A DNA stretch of 64,000 nt. Origin: Paragemmobacter ruber. GTDB taxonomy: Bacteria; Pseudomonadota; Alphaproteobacteria; Rhodobacterales; Rhodobacteraceae. The notes under the pieces were generated by a model that worked only from the letters and a program-made list of their open reading frames with translations, had not been told where the DNA came from and did no database searches. Shown in pieces: positions 50,175 to 58,679 of the stretch. A program made the translations under genes and the position numbers. Numbering within the stretch: the first letter of the stretch is position 1; each line of letters begins with the position of its first letter. Where the stretch lies: the NCBI RefSeq assembly GCF_009908315.1, contig NZ_JAAATW010000005.1:1-64000 (forward strand), in the 5' to 3' direction.

Positions 50175-50960
50175 ATGTTCGAGAGCTTCGACATCAACTT
50201 CGTCATCTTCGGGGTCATGCCCTATGTCGCGCTGACCGTGTTTCTGGTGGGCTCCATCGCCCGCTATGAGCGCGATCCCTTCACCTGGAAATCCTCGTCC
50301 AGTCAGCTTTTGCGGCGCAAGCAGCTGATCTGGGGGTCGATCCTGTTCCATGTCGGCATCCTGACGGTGTTCTTCGGCCACCTTGTCGGCCTGTTCACAC
50401 CTGTCTGGGTGCTGGATGCCTTGGCTGTGCCTTATGGTCTGAAGCAGTGGATGGCAGTTCTGATCGGCGGGCCTGCGGGTCTTGCGGCGCTGATCGGCGG
50501 CACCATGCTGATCCATCGGCGACTGACCGATCCGCGCATCCGCGCCACGTCAACCACCCTCGACATCCTGATCATGATCCTGATCTGGCTTCAGCTTGCC
50601 ATTGGCCTGCTGACCATCACGCAGTCCCTTCAGCACATGGACGGGGCAGAGATGATCCGCTTCATGGAATGGTCGCAAAGCGTGGTGACATGGAACATCA
50701 ACGCCTGGGTCACAGTGGTGGACGTGCACTGGCTGTTCAAGCTGCACATCTTCCTCGGCCTGATCATCACCATGCTCTTTCCGTTCACGCGGCTGGTGCA
50801 CATCTGGTCGGGCTTCGCGGCGCCCTTCCGCTATCTTGTGGCCCGCTCCGGCTACCAGATCGTGCGGTCCCGTCGCCGCCGCCCGCTGGAAGAACGCCGC
50901 CGCGCCTTTGACAGGCGGCAGGGCGTTGAGGGACCCAAAGCCCATACCCCGGCGGAGTGA
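50175..50960 (+). CDS. narI: Nitrate reductase gamma subunit, cytochrome b
   Basis: 261 residues, five membrane helices. Haem ligands in LFHVGILTVFFGHLVG (helix 2) and VHWLFKLHIFLGLIITMLFPFTRLVHIWS (helix 5). Oxidises quinol on the periplasmic side. ATG 50175 starts 1 bp after narJ; a GTG at 50166 in the same frame is less likely. C-terminal tail is Arg-rich. Confidence 0.95.
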   Translation: MFESFDINFVIFGVMPYVALTVFLVGSIARYERDPFTWKSSSSQLLRRKQLIWGSILFHVGILTVFFGHLVGLFTPVWVLDALAVPYGLKQWMAVLIGGPAGLAALIGGTMLIHRRLTDPRIRATSTTLDILIMILIWLQLAIGLLTITQSLQHMDGAEMIRFMEWSQSVVTWNINAWVTVVDVHWLFKLHIFLGLIITMLFPFTRLVHIWSGFAAPFRYLVARSGYQIVRSRRRRPLEERRRAFDRRQGVEGPKAHTPAE

Positions 50961-50965
50961 GTGCG

Positions 50966-51760
50966 ATGAACATGTCCCTTTTCCCCGATGTCGTGGTGAA
51001 CGGCGAAACCATCCCCTCGGCGGCAATCGCCGCCGAGGCCCAGAACCACAGCGCACCGAAGGACAAGCCGGGCATCGCCTGGCGCAAGGCGGCGCAGGCC
51101 ATGGCGATCCGGGCGCTGCTGCTGCAAGAGGCCCGGGCGCGCGGGCTGGCTGCTGAACCGCTCGCACTTGCCCCCGGGCGGTGGGAAACGGAAGACGAAG
51201 CCCTGATCCGCGTCTTGCTGGAAGAGGCGGTCTTGCCCGATCCGGTGACCGATGACGCGATCCGTGCCGAATGGGCGCGAGACCCCTCGCGTTATCGCTC
51301 GGCCCCTCTTTGGGACGTCTCGCATATCCTGTGCGCATGCGACCCCCGCGATCAGACTGAGACGGCCGCTGCCGAGGCGCGTGCACAGGCACTTCTGGCC
51401 CGACTCGGAGAGGGGCCCAAGGACTTCGCCCACGCCGCCCGCAAAAGCGACTGCGGGTCAAAGGCACAAGGGGGCCATCTGGGCCAGATCGGCCCCGGCG
51501 ATACAGTGCCCGAGTTCGAAGCCGCTCTGCGCTGCTTGTCCGAAGGCCAGACGACCCCGGCCCCGGTCCTGTCGCGGCATGGCTGGCACATCATCCGCTT
51601 GAATGCACTCGCCCCAGGGCAGGTACTGCCGTTCGAAACGGTGCGGCCAAGGATCGCCGAGGCACTCGAAAAGGCCGCCTGGGCCCGTGCCTCGCGCGAC
51701 TTCGTGAACAGGCTTGGCCAGAAGGCTACGATCACCGGCGCAAGCCTGGCCCCGATCTGA
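50966..51760 (+). CDS. Parvulin-type peptidyl-prolyl isomerase (NifM/PpiC-like)
   Basis: 264 residues. N-terminal helical region, then a rotamase domain: PLWDVSHILCACDPRD, LARLGEGPKDFAHAARKSDCGSKAQGGHLGQIGPGDTVPEFEAALRCLSEGQTTPAPVLSRHGWHIIRLN. No signal peptide, so cytoplasmic, as for nar-linked PpiC that helps NarG maturation in some bacteria. Start ATG 50966 has GGAG 8 nt upstream; GTG 50957 overlaps narI in GTGA. Confidence 0.88.
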   Translation: MNMSLFPDVVVNGETIPSAAIAAEAQNHSAPKDKPGIAWRKAAQAMAIRALLLQEARARGLAAEPLALAPGRWETEDEALIRVLLEEAVLPDPVTDDAIRAEWARDPSRYRSAPLWDVSHILCACDPRDQTETAAAEARAQALLARLGEGPKDFAHAARKSDCGSKAQGGHLGQIGPGDTVPEFEAALRCLSEGQTTPAPVLSRHGWHIIRLNALAPGQVLPFETVRPRIAEALEKAAWARASRDFVNRLGQKATITGASLAPI

Positions 51761-51780
51761 TCCACGGTCAGGAGCGTCCC

Positions 51781-52350
51781 ATGAAGCGGTCAGAACCAGC
51801 GCGACGTGGCAGCGGCCAAGGCCCCACCGATCCGGGCCTTTTGGCCCGGCCGCTGGACTTCATCAGCGAGGACCATCTGCGCGAACGCCAGATCTGCGCT
51901 GAGATAGACCGCCTCGTCGCCGCCGAGACCTTCGACCGCCCGGCAGGCGTCACCATCCTGCGTTTTCTGAACGAAGAGCTTGGCGTGCATCTGCGGGATG
52001 AGGTGGAAGACCTGTTCCCCACCCTTGCGCGGCGCTGCACCGATGAAGATTCCATCGCCTCCGTCTTGGGCCGCATCCGCCACGATCAGGAGCAGGCCCT
52101 GTCCCTGCTGCCTTCAGTGCGTGGGGCCATCGCCAACTGCCTCGACGCTGGGGCCGACCTTTCCAGCGAAGACCGCGAGGTTCTTGCGCGTTTCGCCGCT
52201 CATGTCCGCCGCCATCTGGTGGCGGAGAACGCTATCCTCCTGCCCATAGCCCGCGCCCGGTTGACGCGGGGCGACTTGCGCCGTCTGGCCAATCACATGC
52301 GGTTGCGGCGCGGGCTTCCCACCAGCCAGGGGGTGACCAGTGCTGAGTGA
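51781..52350 (+). CDS. Hemerythrin HHE-domain protein
   Basis: 189 residues, helical. His/Glu ligands: FISEDHLRERQICAEID, LNEELGVHLRDEVEDLFP, IRHDQEQAL and AHVRRHLVAENAILLPIA. Likely binds O2 or NO in the cytoplasm. Distant from the shorter hemerythrin-like protein at 37485. Follows the parvulin gene by 20 bp and overlaps the carbonic anhydrase gene by 11 bp, so it is part of the extended nar operon. Confidence 0.85.
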   Translation: MKRSEPARRGSGQGPTDPGLLARPLDFISEDHLRERQICAEIDRLVAAETFDRPAGVTILRFLNEELGVHLRDEVEDLFPTLARRCTDEDSIASVLGRIRHDQEQALSLLPSVRGAIANCLDAGADLSSEDREVLARFAAHVRRHLVAENAILLPIARARLTRGDLRRLANHMRLRRGLPTSQGVTSAE

Positions 52351-52957
52351 TATCCTTGCCCGCAACCGCGACTGGTCGGCCAAAAGACAGGCGCAGGAAC
52401 CTGGATACTTTACCCGTCTCGCAGCCCTGCAAGCCCCGGAATTCTTCTGGATCGGATGTTCGGACAGCCGTGTTCCGGCCAACGTCGTGGCGGGGCTCGA
52501 CCCAGGCGAGGTCTTTGTCCATCGCAACGTGGCGAACATCATTCATTCCTCTGATATGAACATGCTGTCCGCGCTGGAATTCGCGGTCGAAGCGTTGAAG
52601 GTGCGCGAGATCATCGTCTGCGGCCACTACGGCTGCGGCGGGGTCAAGGCAGCAACCGAGGATCTTCCTCACGGTCTTGCCGACCACTGGCTGGAGCCGA
52701 TCCGACGCCTTTCCCGCGCCTATGCGGTCGATCTGAGCCGCCAGCCGGACCTTGAGGCGCAGCGCGACCGGTTGGCCGAGTTCAACGTGGTCGAAGGCGT
52801 CCGCCGGGTCTGCGAGACGCCTATCCTGCAGCGAGCCTGGACGCGCGGCGCGAAAGTCCGGGTGCATGGGCTGATCTACGGTTTGAAGGACGGCCTGTTG
52901 CGCGACCTCGACTGCAGCGTGGGTCCAGGACATTTCAAGGAAGGAGCAGCACTATGA
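52340..52957 (+). CDS. Beta-carbonic anhydrase
   Basis: 205 residues with the zinc site WIGCSDSRVPA (C40, D42, R44) and VCGHYGCGG (H96, C99). Interconverts CO2 and bicarbonate, cytoplasmic. GTG start 52340 inside the hemerythrin gene; stop overlaps moeA in ATGA. Its place in a nitrate operon may reflect pH or bicarbonate balance during denitrification (inference). Confidence 0.93.
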   Translation: MLSDILARNRDWSAKRQAQEPGYFTRLAALQAPEFFWIGCSDSRVPANVVAGLDPGEVFVHRNVANIIHSSDMNMLSALEFAVEALKVREIIVCGHYGCGGVKAATEDLPHGLADHWLEPIRRLSRAYAVDLSRQPDLEAQRDRLAEFNVVEGVRRVCETPILQRAWTRGAKVRVHGLIYGLKDGLLRDLDCSVGPGHFKEGAAL

Positions 52958-54231
52958 GTATCCTTCAGCCAGTGACACGGACCGGCTGTGGCTGTGAGGG
53001 TCACGATACAAGCAAGAAGCTGATGACGATCGATGCCGCTCACGACCTGATTGGGCATTGCGTGACCATCGTCGACGGAACGGAAGACATCTGTCTTGGC
53101 AAGGCTTTGGGCCGCGTGCTTGCCGACCCTGTCAGTTCACGCAGCATGTCTCCTCCGTTCGACAACGCTGCAATGGACGGATTTGCCTTTTCCTCGGCGG
53201 CGCTGCGGGGTGATGGACCGTGGGTACTGGACGTAGCAGCGCGTATCCAGGCGGGGCAGTGCTCAGCCATGTCTCTGGTCGACCTGCAAGCCGCGCAAAT
53301 ATTCACTGGAGCAAAAGTTCCTGAAGGCGCGGACGTGGTCATGATGCAAGAAGAAGTCAAGCGGACGGGAAAGACGATCCGGGTAGCCACGCGACCAACG
53401 CCCGGGCTCAACATCCGCCGAGCCGGTAGTGAAATGGAGGCAGGGGTCACGGTGCTTGAGACGGGACGCCGGCTTGACGCGCGCGCGATTGCCGCCTGTG
53501 CTGCAGCCGGGGCGGGCTCTGTAACGGTGCGCAGGCGATTGCGCGTGGCGCTTCTGGTGACCGGCAACGAAATTCGCACGGCCGGTGCTCTGCGTGCCGA
53601 GGCTCAGATCTGGGACGTGAACACTCCCATGCTGACCGGCATTCTGACGCAGCCCCAGATCGATATTGTTGCTGTGGAACAGGGCATTGACAGTCGCGAC
53701 GGGTTGTTCCTGCAGATTGCGGAACTGGCTGCCAATGCTGATCTTGTCATCACCACCGGCGGAATTTCGGTCGGTGAGGAAGACCACATCAAACCTGCGC
53801 TGTTAGCTCTTGGCGGGGACATTCAATTTAGTGGCGTTGCGATCAAGCCGGGCAAGCCGGTATCCTTCGGTCGTATTCGGGGCGCATGGTGGCTGGGTTT
53901 GCCAGGCAATCCCTTGTCAGCCTTCGTCACCTGGCAGCTTTTCGGAACGCCGATTGTCGCCCGACTGACCGGTGAAACGGAGCGAGTTACCCGGCGCCAT
54001 GTCGTTACGGGAGCGGCGATTTCCAGGAAGCCCGGTCGCTGCGAGTTACGACCCGCGAGATGCGTAGGCTTTGACGGCCAAGGCCGTGAGGTCGTGACAT
54101 TTTATGCCGAAACTCATTCCGGCCATGTCCGCGGGTTACCCGAAGCAGACGGGTTGATCTTTTTGCCAGCCGACTGTGATTTCCTGCCCGAAGGCGCACT
54201 CGTCGAATTCCAACCCTTTTGTCCAAACTGA
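52954..54231 (+). CDS. moeA: Molybdopterin molybdenumtransferase
   Basis: 425 residues, MoeA domains I-IV: PPFDNAAMDGFAF, IFTGAKVPEGADVVMMQEEV, GLNIRRAGSEMEAG, LVTGNEIRTAG, WDVNTPML, ITTGGISVGEEDHIKPAL and KPGKPVSFGRIRGAWWLGLPGNPLSAF. Inserts Mo into adenylated molybdopterin, needed for NarG. N-terminal Cys-containing extension (TGCGCEGHDTSKK) is unusual. Overlaps the carbonic anhydrase gene by 4 bp. Confidence 0.94.
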   Translation: MSILQPVTRTGCGCEGHDTSKKLMTIDAAHDLIGHCVTIVDGTEDICLGKALGRVLADPVSSRSMSPPFDNAAMDGFAFSSAALRGDGPWVLDVAARIQAGQCSAMSLVDLQAAQIFTGAKVPEGADVVMMQEEVKRTGKTIRVATRPTPGLNIRRAGSEMEAGVTVLETGRRLDARAIAACAAAGAGSVTVRRRLRVALLVTGNEIRTAGALRAEAQIWDVNTPMLTGILTQPQIDIVAVEQGIDSRDGLFLQIAELAANADLVITTGGISVGEEDHIKPALLALGGDIQFSGVAIKPGKPVSFGRIRGAWWLGLPGNPLSAFVTWQLFGTPIVARLTGETERVTRRHVVTGAAISRKPGRCELRPARCVGFDGQGREVVTFYAETHSGHVRGLPEADGLIFLPADCDFLPEGALVEFQPFCPN

Positions 54232-54242
54232 GAAGGCCGAAG

Positions 54243-54764
54243 ATGAACCTCGCTTACACAATGGCGCCGGGCCGCGGCGATACTGATCTCATCCTCTTTA
54301 ATCTTTCAAGAGCAATGGCTTCGCGTGGTTTTCGGTGCTGCGGTACGGTCCAGATAAACTCCGAGCGCTCCGATGCAGGGCCGTGTGACATGGATGTGCA
54401 AGTCTTACCCAACGGTCCAATTCTACGGATCAGCCAGGACCTCGGCCGAGCATCGCGCGGTTGCAGGCTTGACCCGGCGGCTTTGGAGAAAGCAGTTGGC
54501 CTTGTATCAGCAAGCATGGTGCAAGGTGCAGACCTGCTGATCATAAACAAGTTTGGCAAACACGAAGCCGAAGGGCGCGGATTCCGAATGGTTGTAGCGG
54601 AAGCGCTATCCAACGGGATACCAGTTTTGGTAGGTGTCAACTCGCTCAACCTGTCTGCTTTCGAAGAGTTCGCAGGTGGCCTCGCAGTCCCATTGGCGCC
54701 TGAACCGAATGCCTTGGAGAGTTGGGCCATTCAGATGACCGGATCGAACCTTGCCACGGCGTGA
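54243..54764 (+). CDS. DUF2478 protein (THEP1-like NTPase, Mo-associated)
   Basis: 173 residues: MNLAYTMAPGRGDTDLILFNLSRAMASRGFRCCGTVQI, DLGRASRGCRLDPAALEKAVGLV, ADLLIINKFGKHEAEGRGFRMVVAEALSNGIPVLVGVN. This is the DUF2478 pattern, found next to molybdate transport and molybdoenzyme genes. It lacks a full Walker A (APGRGDTD). Role unknown. 11 bp after moeA; codon use is a little less GC-rich than the nar genes. Confidence 0.82.
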   Translation: MNLAYTMAPGRGDTDLILFNLSRAMASRGFRCCGTVQINSERSDAGPCDMDVQVLPNGPILRISQDLGRASRGCRLDPAALEKAVGLVSASMVQGADLLIINKFGKHEAEGRGFRMVVAEALSNGIPVLVGVNSLNLSAFEEFAGGLAVPLAPEPNALESWAIQMTGSNLATA

Positions 54765-54947
54765 GTCGCCGAGGATGTAACATCGGCCATGTTGCCTTCA
54801 CTCTCTGGGAGGGTCCTATCTGATATCGCCGCAAATTAGGCGCGGCAGTTGACCGTCAAAAATCTTTCACGAAATCACCGATAGACGTTGAGGTGCGCTC
54901 CGTCATCAGTTCCGATTGAGCGAACGGATCTGGGTGAGGCACGTAGA
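54765..54947. other. Intergenic region before chrA fragment
   Basis: 183 bp, less GC-rich than its neighbours, likely holding the chrA promoter (TTGACC near 54849 is a possible -35). No terminator for the nar operon was recognised. Nothing else is seen. Confidence 0.4.
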
Positions 54948-55176
54948 ATGATGGGCGATACGCAACTGTCTAGGGACAGTCAGACACTGCGCACGCCGGG
55001 CGAGGTGTTCACCACGTTCCTGAAGCTTGGCCTGACGTCATTTGGCGGCCCGATCGCCCATCTGGGCTACTTCCGCGAGGAGCTGGTCAACCGGCGCAAG
55101 TGGCTGTCCGACCACGCCTATGCAGACCTTGTGGCGCTCTGCCAGTTCCTGCCCGGTCCCGCCTCCAGTCAGGTGG
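54948..55176 (+). pseudogene. chrA: ChrA chromate transporter, N-terminal fragment cut by transposon
   Basis: First 76 codons of ChrA: TPGEVFTTFLKLGLTSFGGPIAHLGYFREELVNRRKWLSDHAYADLVALCQFLPGPASSQV, after which the family continues with G-x-ALG but the reading runs into the transposon end at 55177 and stops at 55262. About 80 percent of the gene is missing from the window, so chromate export is lost here. ATG 54948 or 54951. Confidence 0.88.
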
Positions 55177-55183
55177 TGTCGCG

Positions 55184-55284
55184 TAGCCCTTTAATGCGGC
55201 ATACGAAAGTCAACGAAATCAATGGGGCGGCTTTGCCATTAAATATGGTATCTTGCCTTTAAATCCGACATTCTTGCCATTAAA
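55184..55284 (+). repeat. Left-end transposase-binding repeats
   Basis: Direct copies of TTGCCATTAAA-like sequence at 55184 (TAGCCCTTTAA), 55233 (TTGCCATTAAA), 55253 (TTGCCTTTAAA) and 55274 (TTGCCATTAAA). The last three are about 20 bp apart. These are the presumed TniA-binding sites of the left end. Confidence 0.8.
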
Positions 55285-55322
55285 GCTGACACAGCGTGCG
55301 CGGGGTTGGACGGTTGGCAGCG

Positions 55323-56915
55323 ATGGAAGGTACTGACGAAGACTGTGGCGATGCCGGTGCTGAGGCGCTGCGTCGGGCATCGGTCCTTCGACCGCTTGTT
55401 CAGGCATATCTCAGCCGCACCGGGAGCTTGGAGAGCGGTATACGTGATGCAGTCTGGGAGCTGGGCGTCAGCAGGACCACTGTCTGGCGTTGGATCCGAC
55501 GGCTTGCAGAAGAAGGTGGCCGGACAAGCGCTCTTGTTCCCCGCAAACGCGGCCGACCCATGGGGTTGGTCATGGTGCCCGGTGATGTCGAGGACATCAT
55601 CGAAGAGCATCTTACCCGATACTACCTTCGGCGAGAACGCCCCAGCCTGGCGCGAGTTGTAACAGAAATCCGCAGTGCCTGCCGTGAGCGTGGGTTTCAG
55701 CCGCCGACGCGCCGCACCGTTCAGCGTCGCCTCGATGCGATCGATGCGCGCGAAGTCATGAAAGCGCGCGAGGGCGCAAAGGCAGCGCGCCAAAGGTTTG
55801 CGCCGGTGACGGGAAGGAATAGATCAGAACGACCGCTGGACGTTGTACAGATCGATCACACACCAGCGGACATCATCCTTGTCGACAGCTTCGAGCGCAA
55901 ACCCGTCGGCCGGCCTTGGGTGACCTTGGCGATCGACATCGCCACGCGCATGGTGACGGGATACCACGTCAGCTTCGAGGCGCCGTCCCGCCTTTCGGTG
56001 GCCTTGTGCCTCACGCGGGCCGTCGCCCCCAAAGCTGAATTTCTGGCAGACCTCGAGTGTAATGCACCGTGGCCCGCGCAGGGCAAGCCGGTCAGCATTC
56101 ACGTCGACAATGGCCGCGATTTCCGGTCCCAGGCCTTTCAGTCAGCGTGTGCGGAATGGGGGATCAACCTCATCTACCGGCCGCCAGGAAGCCCGCATTT
56201 TGGTGGGCATGTCGAGCGGATGATCGGCACGATGATGGGCGCGGTGCATCTCCTGCCGGGAACAACTCAGTCGTCGGTCGCGGCCAAAGGCGGCTACGAT
56301 GCCGAAGCCATGGCGGCGATGACCTTGCGAGAGTTTGATCGGTGGTTTGCCTTGGAAATCTGTCGCTACAACAACAGCATTCATTCGAGCCTTGGCTGCA
56401 CTCCTGTCGCCAAGTGGGAAGAGCTCGCCGGGGAAATGTCCGGCGACATCCCCTTCGACATGGAGGCGTTTCGGGTGAGTTTCCTGCCAAGTGAGCAGCG
56501 GCAAGTACGTCGTGACGGCATCCATCTGTTCGACCTGCGCTACTGGTCCGACGCCCTTGCTGGTTATGTTGGTCGCCGGGACGGAAAGGTGGTCGTACGC
56601 TACGATCCCCGCGATCTCTCGTCGGTCTGGATCGAACTGGACGGCGGCAGATGTGTGGAGGCCCGGTACCGCAACCTTGAAATCCCGCCGGTGTCGCTCT
56701 GGGAATACCGCGAGACCATGCAAAAGGCACGGGCCATGGGCAAAGTGGGCACGAATGAATTGGTCCTCGCCGAATTGATCCGGCAGCAACGCCAGATTGA
56801 GGGTGAAAGCCGTGCGCTGACCAAGGCAGAGCGCCGATCTCGAGAAAGTAATTCTTCGGGGTCTGGCCGCCGAGGATCGGGCATCCGAGGGGCTGCGACC
56901 AGTCGACACCGGTGA
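55323..56915 (+). CDS. tniA: TniA/TnsB-type DDE transposase
   Basis: 530 residues. N-terminal HTH (GIRDAVWELGVSRTTVWRWIRRLAEEGG), second DNA-binding part with RRTVQRRLD, integrase core with the DDE residues in VVQIDHTPADIILVD, IHVDNGRDFRSQAF and HFGGHVERMIGT, then Mu-transposase C-terminal domain. Catalyses strand transfer at the TTGCC repeats. ATG 55323. Stop overlaps tniB in GTGA. Confidence 0.93.
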   Translation: MEGTDEDCGDAGAEALRRASVLRPLVQAYLSRTGSLESGIRDAVWELGVSRTTVWRWIRRLAEEGGRTSALVPRKRGRPMGLVMVPGDVEDIIEEHLTRYYLRRERPSLARVVTEIRSACRERGFQPPTRRTVQRRLDAIDAREVMKAREGAKAARQRFAPVTGRNRSERPLDVVQIDHTPADIILVDSFERKPVGRPWVTLAIDIATRMVTGYHVSFEAPSRLSVALCLTRAVAPKAEFLADLECNAPWPAQGKPVSIHVDNGRDFRSQAFQSACAEWGINLIYRPPGSPHFGGHVERMIGTMMGAVHLLPGTTQSSVAAKGGYDAEAMAAMTLREFDRWFALEICRYNNSIHSSLGCTPVAKWEELAGEMSGDIPFDMEAFRVSFLPSEQRQVRRDGIHLFDLRYWSDALAGYVGRRDGKVVVRYDPRDLSSVWIELDGGRCVEARYRNLEIPPVSLWEYRETMQKARAMGKVGTNELVLAELIRQQRQIEGESRALTKAERRSRESNSSGSGRRGSGIRGAATSRHR

Positions 56916-57649
56916 TACATCGCGCCCCATGTTTAAGGTGGAGCGCTGGTGAATTGAGGGTAGAACCTGAAAAAGACGGCCGTATCGCCCTCATTCAATC
57001 GGACATCTGGATCGGTTTTCCGCGCGCAGAACAAGTGCTGGACCGGCTGCAGGGCCTGATTGAGATGCCGCGGCAGACCCGAATGCCGGGCCTCTTGGTG
57101 CATGGGGCCTCCGGCATCGGGAAGACGATGATCGCCCGCAACCTGTCGCGCAGGTACGCGCCAGAATACGATCCGAAATCAGGTATCACGCGCACCCCGC
57201 TGCTTCTTTTGCAGGCACCACCGGCCCCGGACGAACGGCGGTTCTATATGCACATCCTCGCTGCCGTCGGCGCCCCGTCATCGGCGCTAAGCTTGCGGGC
57301 CCAAAGCGTCGCTTCACTTGAGGTCCGCGTTGTTGGCCTTCTTCGCGACCTCGGGCTTCGGATGATCATGATTGACGAAGTCCACAACCTCCTCGCGGGA
57401 ACCCATCGCGAACAACGCCGCTTCCTGAATGTTCTGCGTTACCTCAGCAATGAACTCGAGGCATCGCTGGTTTGCTTTGGAGTCAGCGAAGCGGTCGATG
57501 CCATTCGCGGCGATGTCCAACTCGCCCGACGCCTCGATGAACACCACCTGCCAAACTGGCGCGACGATGCCGAGTTCTCGGACATGATCCAGACCTTGAT
57601 CGCGGCCATGCCGCTCGCGAAGAAGTCCAATCTGAAGGTCAATCGTTGA
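56912..57649 (+). CDS. tniB: TniB AAA+ ATPase, main part (frame ends early)
   Basis: 245 residues. Typical TniB head (IQSDIWIGFPRAEQVLDRLQGLIEMP), Walker A GASGIGKTM, Walker B RMIMIDEVHNLLAG and sensor region SLVCFGVSEAV..., ending MPLAKKSNLKVNR. Characterised TniB is about 300 residues and goes on into a lid helix, which here is encoded in the -1 frame at 57646-57831. The stop TGA overlaps a TTG in TTGA. Either a 1-base deletion or a coupled split; without the lid TniA activation may fail. Confidence 0.85.
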   Translation: MIHRAPCLRWSAGELRVEPEKDGRIALIQSDIWIGFPRAEQVLDRLQGLIEMPRQTRMPGLLVHGASGIGKTMIARNLSRRYAPEYDPKSGITRTPLLLLQAPPAPDERRFYMHILAAVGAPSSALSLRAQSVASLEVRVVGLLRDLGLRMIMIDEVHNLLAGTHREQRRFLNVLRYLSNELEASLVCFGVSEAVDAIRGDVQLARRLDEHHLPNWRDDAEFSDMIQTLIAAMPLAKKSNLKVNR

Positions 57650-57831
57650 AACAGATACTGGCGCTGACCGGCGGGGTAACTTCGCGCATCTTTTCCTTGG
57701 TCAAGGACCTCTCCATCGACGCAATCGTCACGGGCGAGGAATGCATCACGGATGAGGCTATTGCCAAATGGACACCGGTCTGGTCGCGCCATGCGAACGC
57801 CCAACGGCGGCTCGAGAAGGCCAGAGCGTGA
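57646..57831 (+). CDS. tniB: TniB C-terminal lid, separate frame
   Basis: 61 residues if begun at TTG 57646: KQILALTGGVTSRIFSLVKDLSIDAIVTGEECITDEAIAKW, which is the usual C-terminal lid of TniB/TnsC-like ATPases (compare LxxxTGGVTxRIFxLxxxxxxxAI). Together with the preceding frame it gives 306 residues, the expected total. Overlaps tniQ by GTGA. It could be a decayed 3' end or be translated by reinitiation. Confidence 0.7.
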   Translation: MKQILALTGGVTSRIFSLVKDLSIDAIVTGEECITDEAIAKWTPVWSRHANAQRRLEKARA

Positions 57832-58613
57832 AGCCGCGGCCGTTGCCGAAAACCGTCACGCCTCTTGCAGATGAGCTGCTTTCTGGATGGCTGACGCGAC
57901 TGGCGGTCACCAACCATTGTGAGGTCGACGAACTCCTGGCGCATATTGGAGTCGATACGCGACAGGTCGCCACGCTGGATTTTGACGTCGAGGTGGCCGC
58001 GACCACAGCAGAAAAGATATCGATTGCGGCCCGTGTTGCCGCTGAAACTGTTCAATCCCTTACCTTTGGGACAATGACCCAGACCGATGCCCTGATGACG
58101 GCGCAGGTCGCGTTCCAATCTTGTCCCGACTGCTCTCGGCGCGGTATAGCGCTCAAACAGTGGCGGAAGTTATGGGCATTCGACTGCCAGATCTGCGGCA
58201 CCCGACTTGTGTCGATCCTCATCAAGCCTGATCGCAGCCGACTATCCGAAAAGCTGGTGCGTCGTGCCCGAAGCGGGGCAGGGTTGCTCGAAAGCGCGGT
58301 GACGTCCAACTGCGTCAACAAACTTCGACGTGCCATGCGGGCGGCCACCTATGCCAAGGCGCTCAAGTCCGTTCGCGCGGATACAGCCTTTGCCCTTCAA
58401 AGTCCCAGACCCGACGTGAGACTCTTCTGCCTTGCCGCCATCTCCGTGGCTCAGTCACGTCCACTGGCCAAGGCTGCTATGTTCAGCACTGGCCTTGATG
58501 GGTACGCAAGAGTTGCCTTGCTTCGTGCGTTTGAAAGAGAGCCCCGTCTTCTTGCAGCAGTTGACCGGATTGTACTGCGAAACAGGGAAACGCGCCGCAT
58601 TGTCGGCGCTTGA
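57828..58613 (+). CDS. tniQ: TniQ/TnsD-type target-selection protein
   Basis: 261 residues. TniQ head KPRPLPKTVTPLADELLSGWLTRLAVTNHCEVDELL and a zinc-finger pair CPDCSRRG...DCQICGTRL, then helical C-terminus. In Tn5053 TniQ is needed for insertion; in Tn7 relatives it picks the target. GTG 57828 overlaps the TniB lid frame; an earlier ATG at 57768 has no similarity before it. Confidence 0.88.
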   Translation: MKPRPLPKTVTPLADELLSGWLTRLAVTNHCEVDELLAHIGVDTRQVATLDFDVEVAATTAEKISIAARVAAETVQSLTFGTMTQTDALMTAQVAFQSCPDCSRRGIALKQWRKLWAFDCQICGTRLVSILIKPDRSRLSEKLVRRARSGAGLLESAVTSNCVNKLRRAMRAATYAKALKSVRADTAFALQSPRPDVRLFCLAAISVAQSRPLAKAAMFSTGLDGYARVALLRAFEREPRLLAAVDRIVLRNRETRRIVGA

Positions 58614-58621
58614 ATATCACA

Positions 58622-58672
58622 TTTAAGGGCAACAACACCGCTCAACGCGCACTGTGCCGGATTTAATGGCAA
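58622..58672 (-). repeat. Right-end transposase-binding repeats
   Basis: Two copies in inverse orientation: TTTAAGGGCAA (58622-58632) and TTTAATGGCAA (58662-58672), 40 bp apart, giving TTGCC(C/A)TTAAA on the other strand. Fewer and more widely spaced than at the left end, the left/right asymmetry usual in Tn7-like elements. Confidence 0.8.
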
Positions 58673-58679
58673 CGCGACA

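Larger units (their letters stand above)
55177..58679 (+). mobile_element. Tn5053/Tn7-like transposon encoding TniA, TniB and TniQ
   Basis: 3503 bp bounded by terminal inverted repeats starting TGTCGCGT on both sides (left TGTCGCGTAGCCCTTTAATG; right, reversed, TGTCGCGTTGCCATTAAATC). Each end carries further copies of a TTGCCATTAAA-type repeat, the organisation of Tn7/Tn5053 transposase-binding ends. It encodes only the transposition genes and has no passengers or resolvase. Five bp flanks are GGTGG (left) and GTCGC (right), so no target duplication remains: chrA lies on one side and DUF1403 on the other. Confidence 0.9.
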
